This document shows positions 52,329 through 61,415 of a stretch of DNA of 64,000 bases, piece by piece; the stretch's first letter is position 1, and the number at the start of each line of letters is the position of its first letter. This stretch comes from Nocardia puris (GTDB lineage: Bacteria; Actinomycetota; Actinomycetes; Mycobacteriales; Mycobacteriaceae). Below the pieces are notes generated by a model. The model was given only the letters and a program-made list of their open reading frames with translations. It was not told where the DNA came from and searched no databases. The translations under genes and the position numbers were made by a program. The stretch lies in the NCBI RefSeq assembly GCF_003315035.1, contig NZ_QNRE01000003.1, positions 186,001 through 250,000 of the forward strand, in the 5' to 3' direction.

Positions 52329-54260
52329 TCAGTTCAGCGGCGCCGAGCGCCACCAGCGCAGCACCTCGTCGATGGTGCCGACGATGCCGTCGGTGTACAT
52401 CAGGTACTGGCCGCGGTCGCCGCCGAACACGGTGACCATCTTGGGCCCGCTGTCGTCGAACTTGTAGTTGGTGTAGGACTCGCCGCCGTTGGTGTCGGTG
52501 GACTTGGTGGCGCTCGAGGGCAGGTTGCTCAGCGCGGCCTCGGCGTCGGCCGCCGTCTCGTACACGAAGAACGTGTAGAACGGGTCGTCGTTATTGCCGC
52601 CGCCGTAGCAGTCCCACTGATAGGCCCAGTTGCCGAAGTCGGGCGTGCCCTGCGTGGGGTAGGCCGGGCTGTCGGGGGTGTGCGCGCTGCAATCGGCGTC
52701 GTTGTAGCCGCGATCCTCGCTGGTGGACGCCGGGACCATGCCGGGGAATTCGGCGCTGATCGACTCCGCGGTGGCCGCGACGGGACCCGAGCTGTTCGAG
52801 CCCGTGCCCGGCGCACCGGCGGTGGTGGACGTGCCGCCGCCACCGCTCGAGGACGAGCCGCCGCTCGACGCCACGACGACGATGCCGATCACGACACCGA
52901 TCAACACCACGACGCCGAGTGCGAGCGCGACGATCAGTCCCGTATTCGACTTACCGCCGCCCGCACCCGCGCCGGTGCCGCCGCCCACGCCACCGCCGGG
53001 CGGCGGGGACGCGAACCCGTAGCTCTGCTGCGGCGCCGAGGCGTACCCGGCGGGCTGTTGCTGCTGACCCGAGGCGTACCCGGTCGGCTGCGGCTGCTGA
53101 CCCGAGGAGTACCCCGCTGCCTGCGGGTGCGGGGCCGAGGAGTACCCCGCTGCCTGCGGGTGCGGGGCCGAGGTGTAGCCCGTGGGCTGCGACCCGGTGC
53201 CGGTGGGCGTCGAGCCCTGGTACGTCGGGGTGTTGCCCTGGTACGTCGCGCCCTGGTACGTGGGCGCGGTGCCCTGATGCGTCTGCTGACCGGTGAGCGG
53301 CTGTGATCCGCTGGTGGTGGGCCCGGGGAACCCGGCACCCATCACCGGCATCTGCCCGCCGGTGGACGCGTACGGCATCGCGCCGCCGGTCACCGGTCCG
53401 CCCGCCAGCGGCATCGCGGGCATGCTCTGCCCCGACAGCGCGGCCTTCGCGGCGGCGGCGAAATCCGAACACGAGTCGAACCGGTCGTCGGGCCGCTTGG
53501 CCATCGCCTTGGCGAGCACGCCGTCCAGCGCGTTGGGCAGGCCCGGCCGCACGCTGCTCAGCGGCGGCGGCGCGGATTGCAGGTGGCCCTGGATGACCTG
53601 GGCCGGATTGGTCGCGGCGAACGGCCCGCTGCCGGTGAACAGCCAGAACAGCGTGCAGGCCAGCGAGTACTGGTCGGACCGGTGATCCAGCGACGCGCCG
53701 GTGAGCTGCTCGGGCGAGGCGTAGGCCAGGGTGGCGGTGAAGGTGCCGGTCTGGGTGAGGTGACCGGTGTCGTCGCGCAGGCGCGCGATGCCGAAGTCGG
53801 TCAGGAACACCCGCTCACCGCGGCCGCCGGTGGACCGGGCCAGCAGGATGTTGGCCGGTTTCACGTCGCGGTGCAGCACGCCCATGCCGTGCGCGTAGTC
53901 GAGCGCGTCGGCGGTCTCGGCGATGATCTGCACGGCCCGTGCGGGCGGCAGCGTCTTCGGATCCACCGACGCGGCATCGACACCGTCGATGTACTGCATC
54001 GAGATCCACAGCTGCTCGTCCTCGAGCCCGCGGTCGTAGACGGTGACGATATTGGGGTGGTCGAGCCGGGCGACCAGATCCGCCTCCCGTTCGAACCGCG
54101 CCCGCACCTCCTTGTCGAAGAACATCTCTCGGTTCAACAGCTTGAGCGCCGTCATCCGCGGCAGCCGCGGATGCTTCGCCAGATACACCGAACCCATGCC
54201 ACCGCGGCCGACTTGCCGCTCGATGACATAGCCGGCGAAAGCCTCACCGCTGGCCAGCAT
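52329..54260 (-). CDS. Receptor-type Ser/Thr protein kinase with extracytoplasmic domain, 2
   Basis: A 643-residue paralogue. The kinase domain (1-275) has VGRGGMGSVY, HRDVKPANILL, DFGIARL and SPEQ. The linker has near-exact tandem repeats of AAGYSSAPHPQ and relatives. A transmembrane helix (LIVALALGVVVLIGVVIGIV) precedes a Gly/Ser stalk and an extracytoplasmic domain with EFPGMVPAS, two Cys (DADCSAHTPDSP, QWDCYGGG) and FVYETAADAEAAL, ending WWRSAPLN, as in the first kinase (WWQSAPLS). ATG 54260 has GGAG seven bases upstream. It is four bases upstream of the next kinase start. Confidence 0.88.
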   Translation of the reverse strand: MLASGEAFAGYVIERQVGRGGMGSVYLAKHPRLPRMTALKLLNREMFFDKEVRARFEREADLVARLDHPNIVTVYDRGLEDEQLWISMQYIDGVDAASVDPKTLPPARAVQIIAETADALDYAHGMGVLHRDVKPANILLARSTGGRGERVFLTDFGIARLRDDTGHLTQTGTFTATLAYASPEQLTGASLDHRSDQYSLACTLFWLFTGSGPFAATNPAQVIQGHLQSAPPPLSSVRPGLPNALDGVLAKAMAKRPDDRFDSCSDFAAAAKAALSGQSMPAMPLAGGPVTGGAMPYASTGGQMPVMGAGFPGPTTSGSQPLTGQQTHQGTAPTYQGATYQGNTPTYQGSTPTGTGSQPTGYTSAPHPQAAGYSSAPHPQAAGYSSGQQPQPTGYASGQQQQPAGYASAPQQSYGFASPPPGGGVGGGTGAGAGGGKSNTGLIVALALGVVVLIGVVIGIVVVASSGGSSSSGGGGTSTTAGAPGTGSNSSGPVAATAESISAEFPGMVPASTSEDRGYNDADCSAHTPDSPAYPTQGTPDFGNWAYQWDCYGGGNNDDPFYTFFVYETAADAEAALSNLPSSATKSTDTNGGESYTNYKFDDSGPKMVTVFGGDRGQYLMYTDGIVGTIDEVLRWWRSAPLN

Positions 54261-54426
54261 GTCTGCTCCACTTCTCGCCTGCACCGGGACCCGCCGGGAA
54301 CAGACGTCCAGCACGAACGCGCGGACGGGTGGGCCCGACCACGGAAAACACCGAAACCTTAGCAGCGTCACCCGGTCCCGGACGGTCCGAGAGCGGAGCG
54401 CAGCACCTGCCATGCATAGCGAAAAG

Positions 54427-56184
54427 CTATGGCGGAGGCCGTTGTTCCGGTGGTTGCGGGCTGCTTCCCGCTCCCGGCGCGGCGCGCGGCCTGCGCACCT
54501 GATCGGGCAAAGCGATGGTGATGGGGCGCACCGGCCGGCCCGACGGGCGAGCCGAGCCTGGTGCGCGCGGGGGTTCGCCCGAGCCGGCACCCGGCGGACG
54601 CGGCGGGCTCGCGGAGTGACGCGCCTGCTCGGCGGGGCTCGAAGCGGCACCGCGCACCGGTTCGGCCGGGCCGGAAACCGGGCCGCGTACCGGCTCGGCC
54701 GGGCCGGAAACCGGGCCGCGCACAGGCTCGGCCGGGCCGAAAGCAGAACCCCGGACGTGCTCGGCGGGGCTCGAAGCCGCACCGCGCGCGTACTCCCCCG
54801 GAACGGGCCCGCGCACCGGTTCGGCGGAACCGGAAACCAGTCCGCGAGTAAGCGGGCTCGGACCCGAAACCGGGCCGCGCACCTGCTCCGCCGGGCTGGA
54901 CACCGGCCCTCGGCCCCGCTCACCCGCGCCGGAGGCGGCTCCACGGCCCTGCTCACCGTGACTCGGAACCGCCCCGCGCCCCTGCTCACCGGGCACCGAC
55001 CCCGGTCCACGGGTGTACTCCGGCCCCGTCCCCGGCCGACGGTTCCCCGACGGCCCCGCACCCGGGGGACGTGACGGCTGAGCGCCCCGATTCAGGTCCA
55101 CGGGTGGTCCGTACGGCGGCATCGCGCCGGTGGGTGGCATCGCCCCGGTATGCGGGGCGACCGGCCGCCCGTGCGGCGCGACAGGCGGTCCGGGCCGCGG
55201 CGGCACGGCCCCGGGCGGAACGGCTCCGGTGTACCCCGGATAGGGCGGCGCGACATTCGGCCGCGCCGGGTATCCGCCGTACGTCGGCATCGGCGCCTGC
55301 GGGACCGAGTGCGGGTACCCGGGCGGCACGTGCCGGGGCGGCGCGGGCGGTGCGGCGGCGAGCGCCTGACGGGCGGCGGCCGCGAATTCGGTGCAGCTGG
55401 CGAACCGGTCGTCGGGCCGTTTGGCCAGCGCCCGCGCCAGCACCGCGTCGACGGCGGGCGGCAGCCCCGGACGCATCCGGCGGGCCGAGGGCACCGCGCC
55501 GTGCAAGTGCCCGTGCATGACCGCGACGGGCGTGGACCCGTTGTAGGGCACGCTGCCGGTGAGCAGCCAGAACAGCGTGCAGGCCAGCGAGTACTGGTCG
55601 CCGCGATGGTCCAGCTGTTCCCCCGACAGCTGTTCGGGCGCGGCGTAGGCGAGGGTGGCGGTGAGCGTGCCCGCCGAGGCGAGGGTGGTGTCGGAGTCGC
55701 GGATGCCCGCGATGCCGAAGTCGGTGAGCAGCACCCGCTCGGCTTGGCCGATCGGCATCTTGGCGAGCAGGATATTGGCCGGTTTCACGTCGCGGTGCAG
55801 CACTCCGTTGGCGTGCGCGAAATCCAGTGCCGAAGCCGTCTCGGCCACGATCTGCACCGCGCGGGCGGGCGCCAGCACGCCCACGTCGGCGCTGGAGGCG
55901 TCGGACCCGGAGATGAACTGCATGGAGATCCAGAGCTGGTCGTCCTCGGCGCCCCGGTCGTACACGGTGACGATATTGGGGTGATCGAGCCGGGCGACGA
56001 GATCGGCCTCGCGCTCGAAGCGACCGCGGCTCTCCGGATCGCCGTACAGCTTGCGGTCCAGCAGTTTCAGCGCCGTCAGTCGGGGCAGCCGCGGGTGCTG
56101 AGCCAGATAGACCGTGCCCATCCCGCCCTTGCCGAGGACACCTTTGATGACGTAACCGGCAAACACTTCGCCAGCACGCAACAA
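54427..56184 (-). CDS. Ser/Thr protein kinase with repetitive tail, 3
   Basis: A 585-residue kinase. The kinase domain (1-275) has LGKGGMGTVY, HRDVKPANILL, DFGIAGI and APEQ. The rest is Pro/Gly-rich and then, from about residue 415 to 535, an approximately 11-residue tandem repeat of type SGPAEPVRGPV. There is no transmembrane helix and no extracytoplasmic domain, unlike its two neighbours, so it may be soluble or may have lost that part. The repetitive tail is intrinsically disordered and may be a phosphorylation or binding platform. Confidence 0.87.
   Translation of the reverse strand: MLRAGEVFAGYVIKGVLGKGGMGTVYLAQHPRLPRLTALKLLDRKLYGDPESRGRFEREADLVARLDHPNIVTVYDRGAEDDQLWISMQFISGSDASSADVGVLAPARAVQIVAETASALDFAHANGVLHRDVKPANILLAKMPIGQAERVLLTDFGIAGIRDSDTTLASAGTLTATLAYAAPEQLSGEQLDHRGDQYSLACTLFWLLTGSVPYNGSTPVAVMHGHLHGAVPSARRMRPGLPPAVDAVLARALAKRPDDRFASCTEFAAAARQALAAAPPAPPRHVPPGYPHSVPQAPMPTYGGYPARPNVAPPYPGYTGAVPPGAVPPRPGPPVAPHGRPVAPHTGAMPPTGAMPPYGPPVDLNRGAQPSRPPGAGPSGNRRPGTGPEYTRGPGSVPGEQGRGAVPSHGEQGRGAASGAGERGRGPVSSPAEQVRGPVSGPSPLTRGLVSGSAEPVRGPVPGEYARGAASSPAEHVRGSAFGPAEPVRGPVSGPAEPVRGPVSGPAEPVRGAASSPAEQARHSASPPRPPGAGSGEPPRAPGSARPSGRPVRPITIALPDQVRRPRAAPGAGSSPQPPEQRPPP
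54565..54960. repeat. 33-bp coding tandem repeats in kinase 3 tail
   Basis: About nine or ten units of 33 bp encode variants of SGPAEPVRGPV. Two or three adjacent units near 54660-54735 are nearly identical, indicating recent slippage expansion. Confidence 0.65.
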
Positions 56185-56334
56185 GTGAATTCACCCCCCT
56201 CATCGGGTCGAGCACGCGTCCTACGGATGTATCTCGCGCGCGCCCTCCAGCGCAACAGTCCCCACGATTCTCGCACCGAATCGGCACCTCGCCACCGCGG
56301 TTCGCGTGTCGGTGCCCCCGGCTACGCTGGCCGC

Positions 56335-57105
56335 ATGCGCATTGGAGCACATGTCCGGCTCGACAGCGATCCGATCGGCTTCGGCGAACAGCTCGGCGCC
56401 GAGGTCATCCAGCTCTTCGTCGTCGACCCGCAGAGCTGGGACAAACCCGTCCCGCATCCCAGGACCGAGCAGATCCTGGCCAGCCCGATCGACGTGGTGG
56501 TGCACTCGTCGTACCAGATCAATGTGGCCAGCCTGAACAACCGCCTGCGCATGCCCTCGCGCAACGCGGTGGCCCAGCAGGCGAAGGCCGCCGCCGAGCT
56601 GGGCGCGTTCGGGCTGGTCGTGCACGGCGGGCACGTCCGTTCCGACGCCGAGATCGAGACCGGGATCGACAACTGGCGCAAGCTGTTCCAGCGCCAGGAG
56701 GACAAGGGCGGTTTCGCGGTGCCGATCCTGATCGAGAACACCGCGGGCGGCAATCACGCCATGGCCAGGCATTTCGACTCCATCGCCCGGCTGTGGGAGG
56801 CGGTCGGCGACTACGGCGCGGGCTTCTGCCTGGACACCTGTCACGCGTGGGCGGGCGGTGAGGACCTGGTCGGCGTGGTGGAGCGGATCAAGGCCATCAC
56901 CGGCCGCATCGATCTGGTGCACCTGAACTCCTCGCGCGACGAGTTCGACTCCGGGGCCGACCGGCACGCCAACTTCGCCGACGGCACCATCGACCCGCAG
57001 CTGCTGGCCGAGGTGTGCCGCACGGCGGGCGCGCCGGTGGTGCTGGAGACGCCCGCCGAGGGGCTCGCCGAGGACCTGGCCTACCTGCGCGAACACGTGG
57101 GCTGA
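56335..57105 (+). CDS. nfo: Endonuclease IV (AP endonuclease)
   Basis: A 256-residue TIM-barrel AP endonuclease acting in base-excision repair. Family motifs: VVHSSYQINVAS, LVVHGGHV, ILIENTAGG (metal-binding Glu), FCLDTCHAWAGG, and VHLNSSRDEFDSGADRHANF (His/Asp ligands), read as separate pieces. It is slightly shorter than the E. coli enzyme, as in other actinobacteria. ATG 56335 starts directly with the first strand (MRIGAHV). It reads divergently from the kinase cluster. Confidence 0.93.
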   Translation: MRIGAHVRLDSDPIGFGEQLGAEVIQLFVVDPQSWDKPVPHPRTEQILASPIDVVVHSSYQINVASLNNRLRMPSRNAVAQQAKAAAELGAFGLVVHGGHVRSDAEIETGIDNWRKLFQRQEDKGGFAVPILIENTAGGNHAMARHFDSIARLWEAVGDYGAGFCLDTCHAWAGGEDLVGVVERIKAITGRIDLVHLNSSRDEFDSGADRHANFADGTIDPQLLAEVCRTAGAPVVLETPAEGLAEDLAYLREHVG

Positions 57106-57211
57106 CGCGGGCACGTGTTGCGATCGGGCCGAGAGAAAACCTGGTCGCCGCCGGAGCCGGCTGGTGTGCTCTAGGGCACCAATCCGGCTCGACCAGCGAA
57201 GGTGATCACGT

Positions 57212-58132
57212 ATGACGATCGCAGCCCCCACCGTCACGGTGACCAAGCTCGGCGCCCGCATCGGCGCCCTGATCGAGGGCGTCCGGCTCGGCGGCGAGCT
57301 GGACGCCGACACCGTCGGCACCGTCCGGCGCGCCCTGCTCGAGCACAAGGTGATCTTCTTCCGCGGCCAGGACCACCTCACCGAGGACGGTCAGTACGAG
57401 TTCGCCCAGCTGCTGGGCACGCCCACCACCCCGCACCCGACGGTCACCTCGCGCGGGCAGAAGAGCCTGGCCATCGACTCCGAGTACGGGCGCGCCAACA
57501 GCTGGCACTCCGACGTCACATTCGTCGACCGCATCCCGAAGGCGTCCATCCTGCGCGCGGTGACGCTGCCGGAGTACGGCGGCTCGACCACGTGGGCCTC
57601 CACCGTCGCGGCGTACGAATCGCTGCCCGAGGCGCTGAAGCTGCTGGCCGAGAACCTGCGCGCGGTGCACACCAACGTCTACGACTACACCGCCACCCAC
57701 CGCGACAAGGCGCGCCCGAAACAGAACGAGTACCGCGCCGAGTTCGAATCGACCCATTACGAGACCGAGCACCCCGTGGTGCGGGTGCACCCGGAGACCG
57801 GCGAGCGCACGCTGCTGCTGGGCCACTTCGTCAAGAACTTCGTCGGGCTGTCCGGCAACGAGTCGCACGCGCTGTTCCGGCTCCTACAGGACCGGGTGAC
57901 CCGGCTGGAGAACACGGTGCGCTGGAACTGGCAGCTCGGTGACGTCGCGATCTGGGACAACCGCGCCACCCAGCACTACGCCGTGGACGACTACGACGAC
58001 AAGCCGCGCAAGCTCACCCGCATCACCCTGGCCGGTGACGTGCCGGTCGGCGTCGACGGCACGCCGAGCACCGTGCTCACCGGCAACGCCGAGCACTACT
58101 CGATCGTCGACGAGCCCGGCAAGGCGGCCTGA
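57212..58132 (+). CDS. TauD/TfdA-family 2-oxoglutarate-dependent dioxygenase
   Basis: A 306-residue Fe(II)/2-oxoglutarate dioxygenase. The facial triad is visible as H99 and D101 in WHSDVTF and a distal His in NRATQHYA, with the 2-oxoglutarate-binding Arg in RKLTRIT. Members release sulfite from taurine or alkyl sulfates, or cleave aryloxyalkanoates. No sulfonate transporter is adjacent, so the substrate is open. ATG 57212 follows GAAGGTGATCACGT. A strong hairpin follows the gene. Confidence 0.92.
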   Translation: MTIAAPTVTVTKLGARIGALIEGVRLGGELDADTVGTVRRALLEHKVIFFRGQDHLTEDGQYEFAQLLGTPTTPHPTVTSRGQKSLAIDSEYGRANSWHSDVTFVDRIPKASILRAVTLPEYGGSTTWASTVAAYESLPEALKLLAENLRAVHTNVYDYTATHRDKARPKQNEYRAEFESTHYETEHPVVRVHPETGERTLLLGHFVKNFVGLSGNESHALFRLLQDRVTRLENTVRWNWQLGDVAIWDNRATQHYAVDDYDDKPRKLTRITLAGDVPVGVDGTPSTVLTGNAEHYSIVDEPGKAA

Positions 58133-58138
58133 GCGGGT

Positions 58139-58171
58139 GGGCGCTCGGCGCCGGGAACGGACCGAGCGCCC
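58139..58171 (+). terminator. Hairpin terminator of the dioxygenase gene
   Basis: A perfect 10-bp stem (GGGCGCTCGG and its complement) with a 13-base loop, starting six bases after the stop. Confidence 0.7.
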
Positions 58172-58204
58172 TGCCGCGCGGCCCCATGGTCCACACTGGT
58201 GGCC

Positions 58205-59428
58205 ATGAGTATTCGGCCGCTGGACGGTATCCGCGTCCTCGAGCTCGGCAATTACATCGCGGCCCCCACCGCGGGACGCCTGCTCGGGGACTTCGGCGCC
58301 GAGGTGATCAAGGTGGAAAGGCCGAAGGTAGGCGACGAGCTGCGCAACTGGCGGCTCTACGGCGGCGACACCTCGATGCTCTATCGCACCGTCAACCGGA
58401 ACAAGAAGTCGATCACCCTGGATCTGCGCACCGAGGCGGGCCGCGAGGTGGTGCTCGGGCTGTTGCGGCACTGCGATGTGCTGCTGGAGAACTTCCGCCC
58501 CGGCATGCTCGAGAAATGGGGCCTGGGCCCCGAGGTGTTGAACGAGGTCAACCCCGCCCTGATCATCACGAGGATCTCGGCCTACGGGCAGACCGGTCCG
58601 CTGGCCGAGCGTCCCGGATTCGCCGCGGTGGCCGAGGCCGTCGGCGGCCTGCGCGAACTGGTCGGCGATCCGGACCGGCCGCCGGTGCGGGTCGGCGTCT
58701 CGATCGGCGATTCCATCGCGGGCATCTACGCCGCGTTCGGCACCGTGATGGCGCTGTTCCAGCGCGAACGGGGTGCGCGGGCGCCGCTGCGGGAGCGGAT
58801 CATCGACGTGGCGCTCAACGAGTCGATCCTGTCGGTGATGGAATCGCTGGTCCCCGACTATCTCGCCTACGGCATCCGACGCGAACGCGTCGGCGGGCGG
58901 ATGGAGGGCATCGCGCCCAGCAACGCCTACCCCTGTTCGGACGGGTCCAGCATCATCATCGGCGGCAACGGCGACGCGATCTTCCAGCGCTACATGGACG
59001 TGATCGGCCGCCCCGACCTGGCCGCCGACCCCGAACTCCAGGACAACGCGGGCCGCTGGCGCCATCGCGAACGCCTCGACGCCGCGATCGGCGAATGGAC
59101 CGTGCGCCACACCGGCCCCGAAGCGCTGGCTATCCTGGAGGGCGCGGCCATTCCGTGCGGCCCCATCTACACCGCCGCCGACATCGTCGACGACGAACAG
59201 TACAAGGCGCGCAACATGATTCAGCAGTTCACCGTGGATGTCGGCGCGGCGGAACCGAAGTCGGTGGGCTTTCCCGGGATCGTGCCGGTGATCGGCGAAC
59301 AGTCGCTGCCTATTCGCAACGTCGGGCCCGATCTGGGCGAGCACACCGCCGAGGTGCTCTCGGAACTGCTCGGCATGAGCGCCGACGAGATAGCCGCGCT
59401 CGGGGCGGACAGCGGGGTGAAGGCATGA
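58205..59428 (+). CDS. CaiB/BaiF (class III) CoA-transferase
   Basis: A 407-residue class III CoA-transferase. The N-terminus PLDGIRVLELGNYIAAPTAG is typical, the catalytic Asp is D169 in VSIGDSIAG, and NPALIITRISAYGQTGP matches the family. It moves CoA between carboxylic acids, probably preparing the substrate for the lyase encoded downstream. ATG 58205 is preferred over GTG 58199. The stop overlaps a small ORF (ATGA), which in turn overlaps the lyase gene, so the three form an operon. Confidence 0.93.
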   Translation: MSIRPLDGIRVLELGNYIAAPTAGRLLGDFGAEVIKVERPKVGDELRNWRLYGGDTSMLYRTVNRNKKSITLDLRTEAGREVVLGLLRHCDVLLENFRPGMLEKWGLGPEVLNEVNPALIITRISAYGQTGPLAERPGFAAVAEAVGGLRELVGDPDRPPVRVGVSIGDSIAGIYAAFGTVMALFQRERGARAPLRERIIDVALNESILSVMESLVPDYLAYGIRRERVGGRMEGIAPSNAYPCSDGSSIIIGGNGDAIFQRYMDVIGRPDLAADPELQDNAGRWRHRERLDAAIGEWTVRHTGPEALAILEGAAIPCGPIYTAADIVDDEQYKARNMIQQFTVDVGAAEPKSVGFPGIVPVIGEQSLPIRNVGPDLGEHTAEVLSELLGMSADEIAALGADSGVKA

Positions 59429-59601
59429 GCGCCCGGCGCAGGCGGACCAGGCGCAGGCCGGTGGGGCGTCGCAGCTGGGATCTGAGCTCACCCGGCCACG
59501 TGCGCCCGACGATCCATCCGAATCCCGCCGGGGCGCACCGCAAGCCGTGGGCGGGCGTGATGTGCGTGCCGCAGCAGGCGCGGGAGGACAAGCACCGATG
59601 A
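59425..59601 (+). CDS. Putative 58-residue basic small ORF between CoA-transferase and lyase genes
   Basis: It overlaps the CoA-transferase stop (ATGA) at one end and the lyase start (ATGA) at the other. The product is strongly basic at the start (MSARRRRTRRRPVGRR) with later Pro/His residues and no known domain. Coupling on both sides suggests translation, but the product could be dispensable. Confidence 0.45.
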   Translation: MSARRRRTRRRPVGRRSWDLSSPGHVRPTIHPNPAGAHRKPWAGVMCVPQQAREDKHR

Positions 59602-60524
59602 CCGGGGCCGTGCTGCGCGACGTCACGCTGCGCGACGGGTTGCAGCTGACCGGTAAGACGTTGCCGGTCGAGCGCAAGGTCGAGGTGGTGCGGACGCTGC
59701 TGGCGCTGGGCGTGCCCGCGCTCGAGATCGGGTCGATGGCCCGCCCGGACCTGGTGCCGCCGATGGCCAACACCATGGAACTCGTGGCGGCGCTCACCCC
59801 GGAGGAGCTGTCCCGCTGCTGGGTGTGGGTGGCCACGCCCCGCCACGTGGAGAAGGCCGCGGCCGCCGGCGTGCGGAACTTCCAGTACTGCTTCTCGGTG
59901 TCGGACGCGCACAACCGCGCCAATATCGGCCGCGACACCGAGCAGAGCGTGGCCGCCATGCCCGACGCCGTGCGCCTGGCGCGGGACGCGGGCGGGTCCA
60001 TCCAGCTGTGCCTGGCGACCAGCTTCACCTGCCCGTTCGACGGACCGGTCGACCCGGAACGGGTGCTGGCCATCGCGGCCGACCCGCGCACCGAAGGCGC
60101 CGAGGACATCGTGCTCGCCGACACCCTCGGCCAGGCGCACCCCAGCCAGGTGAGCGCGCTGGTCACGGCGGTGCGGGAGCGGACTCCCCCGCGCCGCGTC
60201 GTCTTCCACGGTCACGACACCTGGGGCATGGGCGTGGCGAACACCCTCGCCGCCGTCGCCGCCGGCGCGGCCATGGTGGACGGATCGCTCGGCGGGCTCG
60301 GCGGCTGCCCGTTCGCCCCGGGCGCCAGCGGCAACACCTCCAGCGAGGACATCCTGTTCGCCACCCGGCCCGCCTGGTTCACCCCGGCGACGCTGGCGAC
60401 GCTGGTCGGGTTGACCGGCGGATTGCTCGCCGACCTGGGCGAACCCAACCGCTCTCGCACCACCGAGGGCGCGCTGTCGAAGGCGGAGGCTTTCGAATGG
60501 GTGGTCTCTCACCCGAAGCCGTAG
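59598..60524 (+). CDS. HMG-CoA lyase family protein
   Basis: A 308-residue TIM-barrel lyase of the hydroxymethylglutaryl-CoA lyase/DRE-TIM group. RDGLQ (12-16) carries the catalytic Arg/Asp, HGHDTWGMGVANTLAA gives the metal-binding His pair, and GLGGCPFAPGASGN contains the conserved Cys loop. With the upstream CoA-transferase it likely cleaves a 3-hydroxy-3-methyl acyl-CoA, as in leucine or related branched-acid breakdown. It converges with the GNAT gene, overlapping it by 16 bases. Confidence 0.92.
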   Translation: MTGAVLRDVTLRDGLQLTGKTLPVERKVEVVRTLLALGVPALEIGSMARPDLVPPMANTMELVAALTPEELSRCWVWVATPRHVEKAAAAGVRNFQYCFSVSDAHNRANIGRDTEQSVAAMPDAVRLARDAGGSIQLCLATSFTCPFDGPVDPERVLAIAADPRTEGAEDIVLADTLGQAHPSQVSALVTAVRERTPPRRVVFHGHDTWGMGVANTLAAVAAGAAMVDGSLGGLGGCPFAPGASGNTSSEDILFATRPAWFTPATLATLVGLTGGLLADLGEPNRSRTTEGALSKAEAFEWVVSHPKP

Positions 60525-61345
60525 TTCACGAAATCGTGGACGGGCCGGTAGCCGATGGCCCGGTAGATCTTGTTCGAGGTGGGGTTGGCGAGATCGGTGA
60601 ACAGGCAGACGTCGAGTCCGTCGGCGCGCAGCACCCGCGACACGTGCGCGGTGAGCGCCGACGCGTAGCCGCGGCCCCGCTCGGCGGGCGGGGTGTAGAC
60701 CGGGCCGATGCGCGACCAGCCCGCCACCGGCACCTGATGCGCGACCAGGCTCACCGGCACATCGTCCACCTCCCACAACCACCAGCGCCCGGCCGCCACC
60801 CTGGCGCGAATCGCGTCGGCGGACAGGCCGGGCGCCGAACCCAGCGCCTCCCGGTTCATCGCGGCCGCCCAGGCGACGCACGGGTCGACGTCGGCCTCGG
60901 TGGCGCGCCGGGGCGCACCGGGCGGGGCGGCGGGCGCGTGCAACTCCTCGAGCCGAAACAGTCTGGTGCGGTAGCGTTCTCGCGCCTCGACGCCGAGCAA
61001 CGCGCACCATCGTTGGGCGAACGCGTCGGCATCGCGGAGTGTGGCTTCCACCCCGCCGTTGTCCGGCGCGACACCGGCCAGGACCTCGGCGACGGCGACG
61101 GCCCCGCCCTCCGGGAGAGCGCCCAGGTAAGCGTCACGACCCGCGGTGCGCATCGCCGCGCCGACGACCACGTCGTCGGCGTCGCGGGCGCTGAGGAAGA
61201 ACGAGGTGCCCACCTCGCCGTGCAGGCCGGTCAGGAGGTTGCTCACGGCGGTCGCGATCACGCTGTGCCGCAAGGGATCACGATCCAGGAAGGGGGCCGC
61301 GGCGGCGCGGTAGGCCGCGGCGTCGGAGGTGATCTCGATACGCAT
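60509..61345 (-). CDS. GNAT-family N-acetyltransferase
   Basis: A 278-residue acetyltransferase. The C-terminal GNAT fold shows the acetyl-CoA-binding segment RIGPVYTPPAERGRGYASAL and the final LFTDLANPTSNKIYRAIGY; the N-terminal half is a degenerate, poorly conserved lobe. The long form suggests a tandem GNAT arrangement with one active domain. ATG 61345 starts with the first strand MRIEITSD. The acceptor substrate is unknown. Confidence 0.88.
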   Translation of the reverse strand: MRIEITSDAAAYRAAAAPFLDRDPLRHSVIATAVSNLLTGLHGEVGTSFFLSARDADDVVVGAAMRTAGRDAYLGALPEGGAVAVAEVLAGVAPDNGGVEATLRDADAFAQRWCALLGVEARERYRTRLFRLEELHAPAAPPGAPRRATEADVDPCVAWAAAMNREALGSAPGLSADAIRARVAAGRWWLWEVDDVPVSLVAHQVPVAGWSRIGPVYTPPAERGRGYASALTAHVSRVLRADGLDVCLFTDLANPTSNKIYRAIGYRPVHDFVNYGFG

Positions 61346-61415
61346 CCACCGCACGCTAGACGGACTCCGCCGCGCGGGCACGCGGTTTACGCGCGCGGGT
61401 GGAAAGGCTTGTGAT

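Noticed and set aside
57140..57185. Imperfect dyad (AGCCGGCTGGTG and its near complement) before the dioxygenase gene
   Set aside because: Arms have several mismatches; at this GC content such imperfect dyads are common.
57884..60166. A 760-codon open frame on the minus strand
   Set aside because: It runs antisense to the dioxygenase, CoA-transferase and lyase genes, all with intact catalytic motifs, and has no domain of its own.
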